From Betaproteobacteria bacterium (GTDB lineage: Bacteria > Bdellovibrionota_B > Oligoflexia > Silvanigrellales > Silvanigrellaceae): a DNA stretch of 64,000 bases. The position numbers and the translations under genes are program-made. The notes under the pieces were generated by a model. That model did not search any database. It saw only the letters and a program-made list of their open reading frames with translations, and was not told where the DNA came from. Where the stretch lies: positions 248,001-312,000 of the forward strand of contig VGHE01000003.1 in NCBI GenBank assembly GCA_016868315.1. Reading direction: 5' to 3'. Below are positions 10,701 to 17,628 of the stretch, piece by piece (position 1 is the first letter of the stretch; every line of letters begins with the position of its first letter).

Positions 10701-11378
10701 GGCGCGGTCAACGAACGCGCCGTCGATGAATACCGCGAGGCTGAGGGGCGCCGCCAACTCCTCGTCCAGCAAAAGGCAGACATCGAATCGTCGGTGCAAG
10801 AGCTCTACAAAGCGATCGCCGAAATCGAGGAAACCACCAAAACTCGCTTTGCTGCCATCTACGAACAGGTGAGCACCGAGTTTGTGAATATCTTCCCTGT
10901 GCTTTTCCCAGGCGGTAACGCGAAGCTGCAGCTTCTGAAACCTGAAGACATGCTCACCACGGGCGTTGAAATCATGGTTCAGTTGCCAGGTAAACGCATG
11001 CAGAACATGAGTCTGTTTAGCGGTGGAGAGAAGGCTCTGACGGCGATTTCACTCATTTTCTCGCTGCTCAAAACCACTCCTGCACCCTTCTGTTACCTTG
11101 ACGAAGTCGATGCGCCTCTCGACGAAGCCAACGTTGGCCGCTTCAACTCTGTTCTGGAAGCTCTCTCTGGTGAATTCCAATTCGTGGTCATTACGCACAA
11201 CCGGCGTACGATGGAAATCCTCGACACCATCTACGGGATTTCGATGGCTGAGCCCGGCGTTTCGCGCCTCGTGGCGGTTGACCTCTCCGATGTACCTGAA
11301 CATCTGCGCAAGAAGAATCAAGCACAGGTGGCCGCGCGTTCTGGTGCAAGCGCCCGCACAGAGCAACCCGCACTTTAA
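7728..11378 (+). CDS. smc: Chromosome segregation ATPase SMC
   Basis: A full-length bacterial SMC of 1216 aa. The N-terminal Walker A (GPNGSGKSNIIDAVRWVMG, residues 32-50) is followed by long charged coiled coils. A hinge lies around residues 505-650 (SDGLSDGAKLLREKLSHLVQ...). The C-terminal ABC signature LFSGGEKALTAIS and Walker B FCYLDEVDAPLDEANV are near 1100-1140. SMC dimers work with ScpA/ScpB to load at parS sites and compact and segregate the nucleoid; neither scp gene is visible here. The gene stands alone on the plus strand, diverging from the YdcF-like gene. A short QAQVAARSGASARTEQ tail is unlike the family core. Confidence 0.97.
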   Translation: MKLKSITMHGFKSFADRVTVQYHDGITGVIGPNGSGKSNIIDAVRWVMGEQTAKSLRADDPTDIIFAGSQSRKPLSMAEVTLTFSNNGSRCPPEFLHLPEVSIGRRIYRSGEREYFLNKEPCRLKDIVDFLMAIGLGSKSYAIIQQDKRDRIIQASPDDLREILEETAGISIFKTRRKEAEKRLESTGEKLRNLGEIETEITKQVENLSEQVVKAQRKLELQAELREKEITVLSNRIGFFRAKAKKLRDEIESKAKETQAQTIEAAQWEGEANELKAEQIEITTEIKDLENAFDEKRLALTKFRERLGHIANRKTERSQFKNQLSQDITLERENLQREEARHTEMLSSLEQADLELRKLDGETEHLQYQLEEADESLQVERIRGEELRSEIRALEDSTKLLRSRNEVALAAIEKANQALSRAEEQLREFANQRGQLAADRRSVEVQLSTLSSGLESVASERATLDAELTILNEGVENAKAQRDSAKERLLEVATRASGLQKMVGGSDGLSDGAKLLREKLSHLVQGFVFEKVTVHRDDEEALERALPGLLEAALVASGDVLVDVLDKVEEAGGSRVGLLLTETLAPLSPTEIDTKNKILAHQGIRCVGDRLSRCDVPALRTLFERTFVARDEWLLFKAYRQIPAELRGQFLFLTDRGTLVSGTREIGFGESSDGAGQGLLQRKRELAELESERDAAQAALATLEGGLFEKDDRRKKLLARITEIDSQLSREKVEALRLTSQLETFDIQLRHLDENISRVESNRSETLAEIEESRQQYARNQAEIDRLEAERAQFMRDLQDYESELSDKKEHRDEIFNEINRRRTQRATIMERQSNFRRNYEEAKHHLQRLREKVDRGIAQLSEIDAQIAQASEELAGSEREVIHLEQETKRLEGNLEQAQSTEAELAEKLRVLESRLKTQRDHESARQKFVSERQVELGRFEMVLETSLKEAQERFNLTPKDFPEEAEDNPQLVSEFEKRMRQINNELAELGAVNERAVDEYREAEGRRQLLVQQKADIESSVQELYKAIAEIEETTKTRFAAIYEQVSTEFVNIFPVLFPGGNAKLQLLKPEDMLTTGVEIMVQLPGKRMQNMSLFSGGEKALTAISLIFSLLKTTPAPFCYLDEVDAPLDEANVGRFNSVLEALSGEFQFVVITHNRRTMEILDTIYGISMAEPGVSRLVAVDLSDVPEHLRKKNQAQVAARSGASARTEQPAL

Positions 11379-11552
11379 CTGAGCCTGCCGCTCACATGTC
11401 CACACTCAGCCTCTTCATGCCTACAAATTCAAACAGATATCAATTATTACAGCTACTTATTCAATTGTCACATTCTCGTCACATTTACCCCTCCGCTCCT
11501 TGCTGTTGTCACAAAAATGCCCGATATATGTCACACAGGGGAGAACAAGACC

Positions 11553-11849
11553 ATGAATGCGACTCAAAGAGCAGAACTCAACCGTGATAAGGCACTGAAA
11601 CTTGCCCTCACGGTAGGCTGGCTTGGCGGCCACAGATTTTACACAGGCCAAACGGTGTCAGCCATCGCCTACTTGGTGTTTTTCTGGACACTCATCCCTG
11701 TGTTTCTGAGCCTCATCGATGCAGCGTTCCTCGCTCGAATGAGCGATGACGACTTCGCCGATGAATTTTGTCCGCTTCCTGAGTGCGCCGTTGCGTCCAA
11801 CAGAACCTCGCTTGCCGGGAAGAAAAACTCTCTTGGTTTGACAACCTAA
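11553..11849 (+). CDS. TM2-domain membrane protein
   Basis: A small protein (98 aa from the ATG at 11553, chosen because GGGGAG precedes it by about 8 nt; the track start at 11517 lacks a site). It has the TM2 pattern: a Gly-rich first helix (LTVGWLGGHRFYTGQ), a turn, and a second helix ending SLIDAAFL. TM2 proteins sit in the inner membrane with both termini on one side; no general function is established. The Cys-containing tail (FCPLPECAV) is not part of the domain. It is followed within 25 bp by an EamA transporter and may start a three-gene operon. Confidence 0.75.
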   Translation: MNATQRAELNRDKALKLALTVGWLGGHRFYTGQTVSAIAYLVFFWTLIPVFLSLIDAAFLARMSDDDFADEFCPLPECAVASNRTSLAGKKNSLGLTT

Positions 11850-11872
11850 CTTGGCTCCATCAAACTCCTAAA

Positions 11873-12910
11873 ATGAATACAGCTTCTGTCACTCCATCTG
11901 AAAATACAGATCGCCCAGCACTTGCGCTCCTCCTTATGGTTGGTGCGCACTTCTGTTTTTCGCTCATGATACTGCTCATCAAGGCCGCGCAAAAACTGCA
12001 AATTCAACTTCATTCCAGCAGCACCATCAACAATTCAGAACTGTTCGGCACATGGGAGAGTGTTTTATTTCGGTGCCTACCCATGACGCTCATCTGTCTG
12101 TTCATTCTTGTGCAACGCTCTGCACGTGGACACAAACATCCCCCACTCTCCAGCGAAGACACCCGCTGGCTACTCACCCGCGGAGTGGTGGGTGCGATCA
12201 GCATGGCGTGTTTCTTTCATGGAACGCTCACAATACCTCTGGCTTTGTCCTCCCTATTTGCCAATTCGAGCGTCTTTTTGATTGGGCTGCTTGCACATAT
12301 TTTTTTGGGTGAGCGTCTCACTTCATCACGCATTGTCTTTGCCCTGGCCGGACTCGCAGGTGTGGCACTCGTCTTGGGGACGGGGCTTCTCCCGTCGTTC
12401 ACAACTCACTCATCTGCGGCCTTCGACTACCTTATTTCGTTCTGCTCCGGACTGCTCTCAGCGCTCGCCTATTTTAGCGTCCGCAAAATGAAAACGGTTC
12501 CCAGCAATACGATTATCTTGAGCCTCTCTGCCTCCGGAGTTTTGCTCGCGCTCCTTATGGCGGTTTTGGTGCGGCCGCTGCGGATTCCCGAGCAACCCGC
12601 CGTACTGGCGTTACTCTGCCTGTCGAGCCTTCCGGCAATCGCCGCGCAGTACCTGATGACCTGGTCGTTCCAGACCGGAGAGGCGGGATTTGTGGCACTC
12701 GGACAATACTCCGGCCCGGTATTTGCAGCCATTCTGGGAGTTGTGGCATTTGGAGAATTCCTTACCCCGTTGCAGTGGCTGGGGGCAGGAATCGCGATAC
12801 TCTTCGGTGTCATGATGCCGCTGGCAGACGACCGCACGGTGCAGGCTCAACTGATGAGCCGCCCCAAAAAGGCCGTTCAAATTCTCAAAGAAAGGATCCG
12901 TGCAGAATGA
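11873..12910 (+). CDS. EamA/DMT-family transporter
   Basis: About ten hydrophobic segments across 345 residues in two EamA repeats (first: ALALLLMVGAHFCFSLMILL to LAGVALVLGTGLL; second: FDYLISFCSGLLSALAYFSV to QWLGAGIAILFGVMM). FLGERLTSSRIV and AFGEFLTPLQWLGA are the usual repeat-end motifs of drug/metabolite transporters. The ATG at 11873 is chosen because the extra 30 track residues are polar and lie upstream of the first helix. The substrate is unknown. The last four bases (ATGA) overlap the start of the next gene, showing translational coupling. Confidence 0.88.
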   Translation: MNTASVTPSENTDRPALALLLMVGAHFCFSLMILLIKAAQKLQIQLHSSSTINNSELFGTWESVLFRCLPMTLICLFILVQRSARGHKHPPLSSEDTRWLLTRGVVGAISMACFFHGTLTIPLALSSLFANSSVFLIGLLAHIFLGERLTSSRIVFALAGLAGVALVLGTGLLPSFTTHSSAAFDYLISFCSGLLSALAYFSVRKMKTVPSNTIILSLSASGVLLALLMAVLVRPLRIPEQPAVLALLCLSSLPAIAAQYLMTWSFQTGEAGFVALGQYSGPVFAAILGVVAFGEFLTPLQWLGAGIAILFGVMMPLADDRTVQAQLMSRPKKAVQILKERIRAE

Positions 12911-13806
12911 ATCCCCTGGTATTGCCGCTGAATATCGGCAAAGACGACACCTTCCGCCTGACCTGGAAATCAAAACTCTATCAGGCCAAAGCTGCGCTTG
13001 TTCTGCCACGAAAACTCACATCAAAAATCGACGTCGATGAAGTCATCGAGGCAGCACTGCTGGTCGTTAAACTCACCGAATTCGGTGGTACTCTGCGTGC
13101 AAAAATGCTCAGTGCACTCGCGCCAAATGACTCGTCGCAGAACAACCCGACCGACGTTTACGGCGTTGTTATGCGTTTGAATATCCGCACCGGTCGGGTG
13201 GTCGAATTCGATGACCTGCGTCGTACCAAATCAGAAAAAGGCGCAGAGCACGCCGACTTCATGAGTGCATCTTCCGAAGTTCTTCCGCTCGATGGCGATG
13301 AAAAAGAAATTCTCAAAAAAGCATTCAATTCAGCTTTGACCTCGCCCGTGCTTGAAGCACTGCGCCAGCCTTTCGCTTCATTCGCACCGGAGTTGTCGGA
13401 GAGCTGGAAAGAAATGAAATTGTCTGGCATCCAGCCCGACAAACTTGTCCCGTTCCAAATGCTTTTTCCCAATGCACAGCCTATCGAACGCTTCGTAGAG
13501 GGCGAGCGATTTGTGCTCGACGACCTTTACTGCACAAATCCAAGTTGCTCCTGCAGCGACGTCACTTGCGTTGTTCTAAAATTCGACCCAGCCTCGGGTC
13601 AGGAGGTTGCATGGGGCGGCTTCCGGTGGTCATCAGACACTGATAAATTAAAAGTGTTTCCGCAGTTTAGTTCGAAGTTCAATGCATCGGAGTGGTTCAA
13701 ACAATTCGACCACTCCTCAGCCATCGATCTCAAACTTCTTTTGAGATCGCGCCAAACGTTCATGCGTACCGAATTCATTGCGGCACGAAAAGCTGCACGC
13801 GGTTGA
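12907..13806 (+). CDS. Hypothetical protein with a CxxxxCxCxxxxC cluster
   Basis: A 299-aa soluble protein with no signal peptide, starting at the ATG that overlaps the EamA stop (ATGA). The only strong motif is LDDLYCTNPSCSCSDVTC near residue 205: four cysteines in a compact cluster that looks like a metal site, recalling but not matching SEC-C zinc motifs. The N-terminal region (VLPLNIGKDDTFRLTWKSKL) and the rest are unfamiliar to me. Its coupling to the transporter suggests a shared function. I cannot name a family with confidence. Confidence 0.8.
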   Translation: MNPLVLPLNIGKDDTFRLTWKSKLYQAKAALVLPRKLTSKIDVDEVIEAALLVVKLTEFGGTLRAKMLSALAPNDSSQNNPTDVYGVVMRLNIRTGRVVEFDDLRRTKSEKGAEHADFMSASSEVLPLDGDEKEILKKAFNSALTSPVLEALRQPFASFAPELSESWKEMKLSGIQPDKLVPFQMLFPNAQPIERFVEGERFVLDDLYCTNPSCSCSDVTCVVLKFDPASGQEVAWGGFRWSSDTDKLKVFPQFSSKFNASEWFKQFDHSSAIDLKLLLRSRQTFMRTEFIAARKAARG

Positions 13807-13841
13807 AGCTTCGGTTAGCCGATGAGGAAGACTCGTAAACC

Positions 13842-14645
13842 TCATCGGCAGTCTGGTTTCTCGTAACCAGGAAGCGGCACACCCCATCCTCTGTAGGTGC
13901 AAGCGATCCAGTTCAAGTTTGAGCGCACATCAGCATGATAAACAACATCACCCGCACCACAAAAGTCTTTCGCGTTTTTAAAAAGTCCTACACCTGTTGC
14001 AATGCCTAGCAACTCACCTCGTTGCGTCAACAGTGGACCGCCCGAATCACCATCACACATCAGCGATTCAGCCTTCGAATACCACGCTCCGCCTGTGCCC
14101 GGTTGAGTTTTCAGTACCGCAGAAATATCTCGTGCATAGCGGGGCTTTCCGTCGCGGCGCTCTCCTTCGATGCGACCCGTGCCCACATATTTCAATCCAT
14201 TCATCTGTTGGCTGCGAGAACTGTCTATCTTGGCAAATGCGAATGGCGTGCTCTGATTCAACACCAGAATCGCCAGATCGGATGCAATTCCGGCAACACC
14301 AGTTTCATTCTTAAATTCAGACCAACGCGGGTGAACTTTCCAGGCTGCGACCTTCCACGCGGTGCGCTGCATCTTTTCATCGAAGGTTGTGGCCTCAACC
14401 GATTTTGCGTTGTCGAGGCAGTGCGCTGCAGTCAGCACATGTCGTGGCCCGACCCGCACCCCACTGCACGATGCGAGCTCCTGCTTTTCGAGAACGAGCC
14501 GTAAAGTCACAAATGAGGATCTGAAGGATTCGTCACCCGACAGCACAGTCCCCCGCGTCATGTGAACGTCCGCATCTGACTTTAATTTACAGGAAGTCAG
14601 AACAAAAAATGCCGCAAAACTATGTATGCATACCGTGCGCCGCAA
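13842..14645 (-). CDS. Trypsin-like serine protease, predicted lipoprotein
   Basis: A 267-aa S1-family protease with the full triad: His in LTAAHCLD (near 73), Asp in SDLAILVLN (near 125) and Ser in CDGDSGGPL (near 205). A hydrophobic start ending FFVLTSCK gives a lipobox-like cysteine near residue 19, so it is probably an envelope-anchored or secreted lipoprotein. There is a short propeptide-like stretch before the usual IVGG-equivalent position, which here reads MTRGTVLSGDE, so activation may not follow the trypsinogen pattern. It is convergent with the Cys-cluster gene. The AT-rich 283-bp gap to the next plus-strand gene should hold promoters for both directions. Confidence 0.93.
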   Translation of the reverse strand: MRRTVCIHSFAAFFVLTSCKLKSDADVHMTRGTVLSGDESFRSSFVTLRLVLEKQELASCSGVRVGPRHVLTAAHCLDNAKSVEATTFDEKMQRTAWKVAAWKVHPRWSEFKNETGVAGIASDLAILVLNQSTPFAFAKIDSSRSQQMNGLKYVGTGRIEGERRDGKPRYARDISAVLKTQPGTGGAWYSKAESLMCDGDSGGPLLTQRGELLGIATGVGLFKNAKDFCGAGDVVYHADVRSNLNWIACTYRGWGVPLPGYEKPDCR

Positions 14646-14928
14646 AACCCCGCCTCCCGTGCAGGAAGTTCGGATTTTTCAAAAAAAACTATGAGAATTG
14701 GGAAAAAAAAGAAATTCAGCCAAAAAAAAAATATCCAAAAAATCCGTTGAGTTACATTATTCTAAGCTTAAAAGATGCTTCTAAGGCTTCTATTTATCTT
14801 AATAAGGTCGGGAACTTTTGATTGTATAAATTTATCTTGCACAAATAAACTTCTTGTGGTTACCTCACTTCGCGCTAGGGTCGCCCTCTCGGCGGTTCAC
14901 CCGAGCGACATTAGAGGAGGTCTCAGTT
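14646..14928. other. AT-rich divergent intergenic region
   Basis: This 283-bp segment separates the serine protease (minus) from the ferrochelatase-like lipoprotein (plus). It is clearly richer in A/T than its surroundings, with runs of A near 14686-14735. A TATAAA-like hexamer sits near 14825, but I see no well-spaced -35 partner. AGAGGAGGT at 14913-14921 is the ribosome binding site of the downstream gene. The track ORF at 14609-14821 is low-complexity and Lys/Asn-rich, and is not supported. Confidence 0.5.
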
Positions 14929-16161
14929 ATGAAATTTTTGAAGAGTGCTCTGGTATCCGGATTGTCACTGTTGGCTGTCGGTAGCATGGTGGCCTGCGGC
15001 CGCGCATCGCTTTCCGATGTGCAGTCTTCACGCTCGACTGAAATCAAAGAGAAGGTCGGTCTACTGTTTGCATCGCACGGTGATATCGACGACCCTGATA
15101 CCCAGCTCGAAAATTATATCAAAGTGTCCTTCCAGAAGAACGTCGGTATTCCACTGCCAATGTGGACTCGCAAGCTGGTCGAAGATCCTGCCTACCGGTT
15201 GTCCGTAGGGACCGTACGCAAGCAGTACGACATAATCGGCCCGACCCGTTACTACTCGAATTCACTTGCGCAGGCTGAGGTCATCACCAAAGAACTCGAC
15301 GCTCTCATTCCGGGCGCGAAGGCTTACGTTGGCTTTAACTTCACAACACCGTTCATCGACGACACACTCGAGCAAATGCGCAAAGATGGCATCACAAAGA
15401 TTGTTGTCATCAACAAGGGCGCACAGTTCTCCTACGCTTCAAGCGGCGAGAACATGGAAGACGTGCTCAAGTGGCTGAAGAAGAATCCCTCATACGACGC
15501 AGAAGTTGTTGCACTTGCACACTATGGTCAGGATCCGCGCTTCACTGAAGTGATGGCTAAATCCCTGCGCGAAGACATTGCGAAGGCTTTCCCTGGCAAG
15601 TCTGCATCGGAAGTTTGTATTCTTGCGGGAAGCCATGGTTTGCCGATGTGGCTCATCAACGCGGGCGACAGCGCTGTGACACAAATGAAGGCATCCATCG
15701 TTGAGTTGCGCAAGGCTATGCCCGAGTACAGCGTTTACCATGGATTCTTGAACGATGACTTCTTCCCTGGTGCGAAATGGGTTTCTCCGAAGGCCATTGA
15801 GATTGCACCACAGATGCTGAAAGACGGTTGCAAGAATGTGGCACTCGATGGCCGCCTCTCCTTCACAACTCATCACCGTGCAACTCAGTACGACATGGAT
15901 GTTGAAGTGAAGGAACTGCTCGCGGAGTCTGGAGTCAGCTCATTTTTGTTGCCAAACTTCGACACCAATCTCGACCACGCCAAGCTGATTGCACAGCTGA
16001 CCCAGGAAGCGCTCGAAAACAAAGGTGCAACAATTCCTCTCAAGCGCAAGGGAAGCAAAGCGGCAGACGTCAACTCGATTGGTAAGCCTGGAACAATCCT
16101 CTTTGGTGTGACACACCAAAGCGAGGACATGGCCAAAGGCTGGAAGGCTGAAGCGAATTAA
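14929..16161 (+). CDS. Exported ferrochelatase-like (HemH fold) lipoprotein
   Basis: A 410-aa protein from the ATG at 14929, preceded by AGAGGAGGT. The signal sequence ends in a lipobox (GSMVAC, Cys near 23). The mature part follows the HemH pattern: VGLLFASHGDIDDPD; VRKQYDIIGPTRYYSNSLAQAE; INKGAQFSYASSG in place of the LYPQYS..T.GS segment; and AGSHGLPMWLINAGDSA for the catalytic SxHSLP...GD motif, His kept. WVSPKAIEIAPQMLKDGCKN and LSFTTHHRATQYDMDVE follow. In the last segment the position of the catalytic Glu (D-x-x-E-T-L in HemH) reads Ala. Cytoplasmic or membrane-associated ferrochelatases insert iron into protoporphyrin; this one should be outside the cytoplasm. Tetrapyrrole binding or chelation is inference. 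Confidence 0.8.
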   Translation: MKFLKSALVSGLSLLAVGSMVACGRASLSDVQSSRSTEIKEKVGLLFASHGDIDDPDTQLENYIKVSFQKNVGIPLPMWTRKLVEDPAYRLSVGTVRKQYDIIGPTRYYSNSLAQAEVITKELDALIPGAKAYVGFNFTTPFIDDTLEQMRKDGITKIVVINKGAQFSYASSGENMEDVLKWLKKNPSYDAEVVALAHYGQDPRFTEVMAKSLREDIAKAFPGKSASEVCILAGSHGLPMWLINAGDSAVTQMKASIVELRKAMPEYSVYHGFLNDDFFPGAKWVSPKAIEIAPQMLKDGCKNVALDGRLSFTTHHRATQYDMDVEVKELLAESGVSSFLLPNFDTNLDHAKLIAQLTQEALENKGATIPLKRKGSKAADVNSIGKPGTILFGVTHQSEDMAKGWKAEAN

Positions 16162-16206
16162 TCGCAACTTCGCTGCTGCTCTAGTTCAACTCAAAAACGA
16201 ACGAGT

Positions 16207-16251
16207 TTTGTCGCCGACCATTCACCTGAAATAGGTAGGGTCGGCGACAAA
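16207..16251. terminator. Long hairpin between convergent genes, overlapping DUF3025 coding end
   Basis: TTTGTCGCCGACC (16207-16219) pairs perfectly with GGTCGGCGACAAA (16239-16251), and the loop contains a second pairing, ACCT/AGGT. The hairpin lies between the ferrochelatase-like gene (plus) and the DUF3025 gene (minus). Its right arm is inside the last codons of the DUF3025 gene, whose stop is at 16222-16224. On the plus strand the stem is followed by ATTCATTTT, on the minus strand by AAAACTCG. It probably ends transcription at least on the plus strand. Confidence 0.7.
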
Positions 16252-17097
16252 TTCATTTTGGCCAGCGCGAGGATGCCAACCCGGTAATCCCCAGATCGGA
16301 AATGCATGAAGATCATCCGGGCTGCGCAACTCACTTCTTTGGCTCAACACAAGTGCAGCTGCCTCATCTATGCCTGCGAGCTCCCGCAAATTCAGCTCAC
16401 CGGAACTCGTTTTCAATTTTGAAACATCAAGCTCAACTCGAACAGCACTGGCATGAAGCCGCGGATGCTTTTCCAGAGCGCATTCATAAAGTGCGTGCCC
16501 CACAGGCAAGAACGCAGCACGGGTGCACAACCGTTCTTTTTGTTCGCAGAAAAGCTCTTTCCAACTTCGCATTTTGATTGCCTCCCAGAGTTCATCATCG
16601 GAGGTCACCACAAGCAGCCCACCCTCATCGAAAAGTGTGAGAAAATCCTGTTCACGATTGCGATTTCCGCCCGCGCGTCGCCATGGAAAAGACAGCTGCT
16701 CTTCAGCCGAAGTGAAGTGTCGTTGATTGATGGCTGCTTTGGTCTTAGGGAAGTGAATCCAACTCCAGGCGTTAAAAAAGTCATGCCAGTTGTTCGGCCG
16801 GGTTGGCACTTCGCCCGAAAAGAAAATGCGAAGCTGGTAGTCTGCACGCCATCCAAGAAGCTCGCGTGTCGCTCGACCGATCCGTTGCTGCTTGACGCAT
16901 TTGAGTGGAAAGCCACCCCCTGATAAAACCGGAGCCACCCGACTCTGACGCATGAGGACATTGAGCTCATCGAGTGTGGGAAAAGCCTCACTGTGGCGCA
17001 AAATCCAGTCTGACCAGGGCCGAAACAAATCAAAAAGACCGCCCTGTTCAAAAAACGACGGATTCCAGATAGATTGATTGTTAGACGAATCCAACAT
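16222..17097 (-). CDS. DUF3025 domain protein
   Basis: The conserved part starts at MLDSSNNQSIWNPSFF, so I use the ATG at 17097 (291 aa). The 150 residues added by the track ORF lie opposite the DUF503-like gene and look like shadow sequence. Typical DUF3025 motifs are visible: WHDFFNAWSWIHFPKTKAAI, LTLFDEGGLLVVTSDDE, WKELFCEQ, LPVGHALYECAL and FPIWGLPGWHP at the C-terminus. The function of the family is unknown. Its start is only 15 bp from the divergent DUF503-like start, so the two 5' regions overlap. The 3' end overlaps a hairpin terminator. Confidence 0.87.
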   Translation of the reverse strand: MLDSSNNQSIWNPSFFEQGGLFDLFRPWSDWILRHSEAFPTLDELNVLMRQSRVAPVLSGGGFPLKCVKQQRIGRATRELLGWRADYQLRIFFSGEVPTRPNNWHDFFNAWSWIHFPKTKAAINQRHFTSAEEQLSFPWRRAGGNRNREQDFLTLFDEGGLLVVTSDDELWEAIKMRSWKELFCEQKERLCTRAAFLPVGHALYECALEKHPRLHASAVRVELDVSKLKTSSGELNLRELAGIDEAAALVLSQRSELRSPDDLHAFPIWGLPGWHPRAGQNEFVADPTYFR

Positions 17098-17112
17098 AGA
17101 AGGCGGTCCCAC

Positions 17113-17622
17113 ATGTATATGGCAACCGTGCATATCACCTTGGACCTCGAGCCGGAAGTCTCCACAGCAGACCGCGAAAAAGTCCTGCGCGCCGTCCGTG
17201 ATCGCCTCAAACAGACTTTTGGTCACCGCATAACAGTTCGCACAGATGAAGAAGCATCTCTTTGGGTTGCATGGCTTGATGACAACTACACCCGCCTTCA
17301 CGACCGGCTCGAGGAGGTTCTCGAGCGGGTGGAATCCGCCGGGCAAGCGCGCGTTCTCGACCACACCGAACAGTTTTTCGCATGGTTTGAGGGTAAATTC
17401 TCCGAGGCGGGCGCCGATTTCGATGATCTCGCAGCCGAAGACGATGCGTCTGAGTCTGCGAGCGGGGAATTCATGCCTACCCGTCCAGGCTTTCTGACGG
17501 CCACAGGCTCTCGTAACCGGCTCAACAAGACTATTATTTATTCGCATGACGATGAACCTGAGCGCAGCTCTGCGTTGGGCAGAAATGATCGCAGGCAGGT
17601 TCGGATTCCCACGAGGAAATGA
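17113..17622 (+). CDS. DUF503 (YlxP-like) protein
   Basis: A 169-aa protein starting MYMATVHITLDLEPEVS. The first 90 residues follow the ferredoxin-like DUF503/YlxP pattern (a beta strand, DREKVLRAVRDRLKQTFGHRITV, then EEASLWVAWLDDN and a helix LHDRLEEVLERVE). The C-terminal 80 residues are acidic and then basic, and seem disordered. YlxP-type proteins are often encoded near infB/rbfA, but here the gene precedes a Prc protease by 6 bp, suggesting co-transcription. The similarity is moderate, so the family call is tentative. The real start may be either ATG of ATGTATATG. Confidence 0.65.
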   Translation: MYMATVHITLDLEPEVSTADREKVLRAVRDRLKQTFGHRITVRTDEEASLWVAWLDDNYTRLHDRLEEVLERVESAGQARVLDHTEQFFAWFEGKFSEAGADFDDLAAEDDASESASGEFMPTRPGFLTATGSRNRLNKTIIYSHDDEPERSSALGRNDRRQVRIPTRK

Positions 17623-17628
17623 TCGCCG

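Noticed and set aside
14609-14821. Plus-strand ORF of 70 aa
   Set aside because: Low-complexity AT-rich region with poly-Lys/Asn; overlaps the protease start antisense.
17098-17547. N-terminal extension of the DUF3025 ORF
   Set aside because: Antisense to the DUF503-like gene; conserved DUF3025 sequence starts only after the ATG at 17097.
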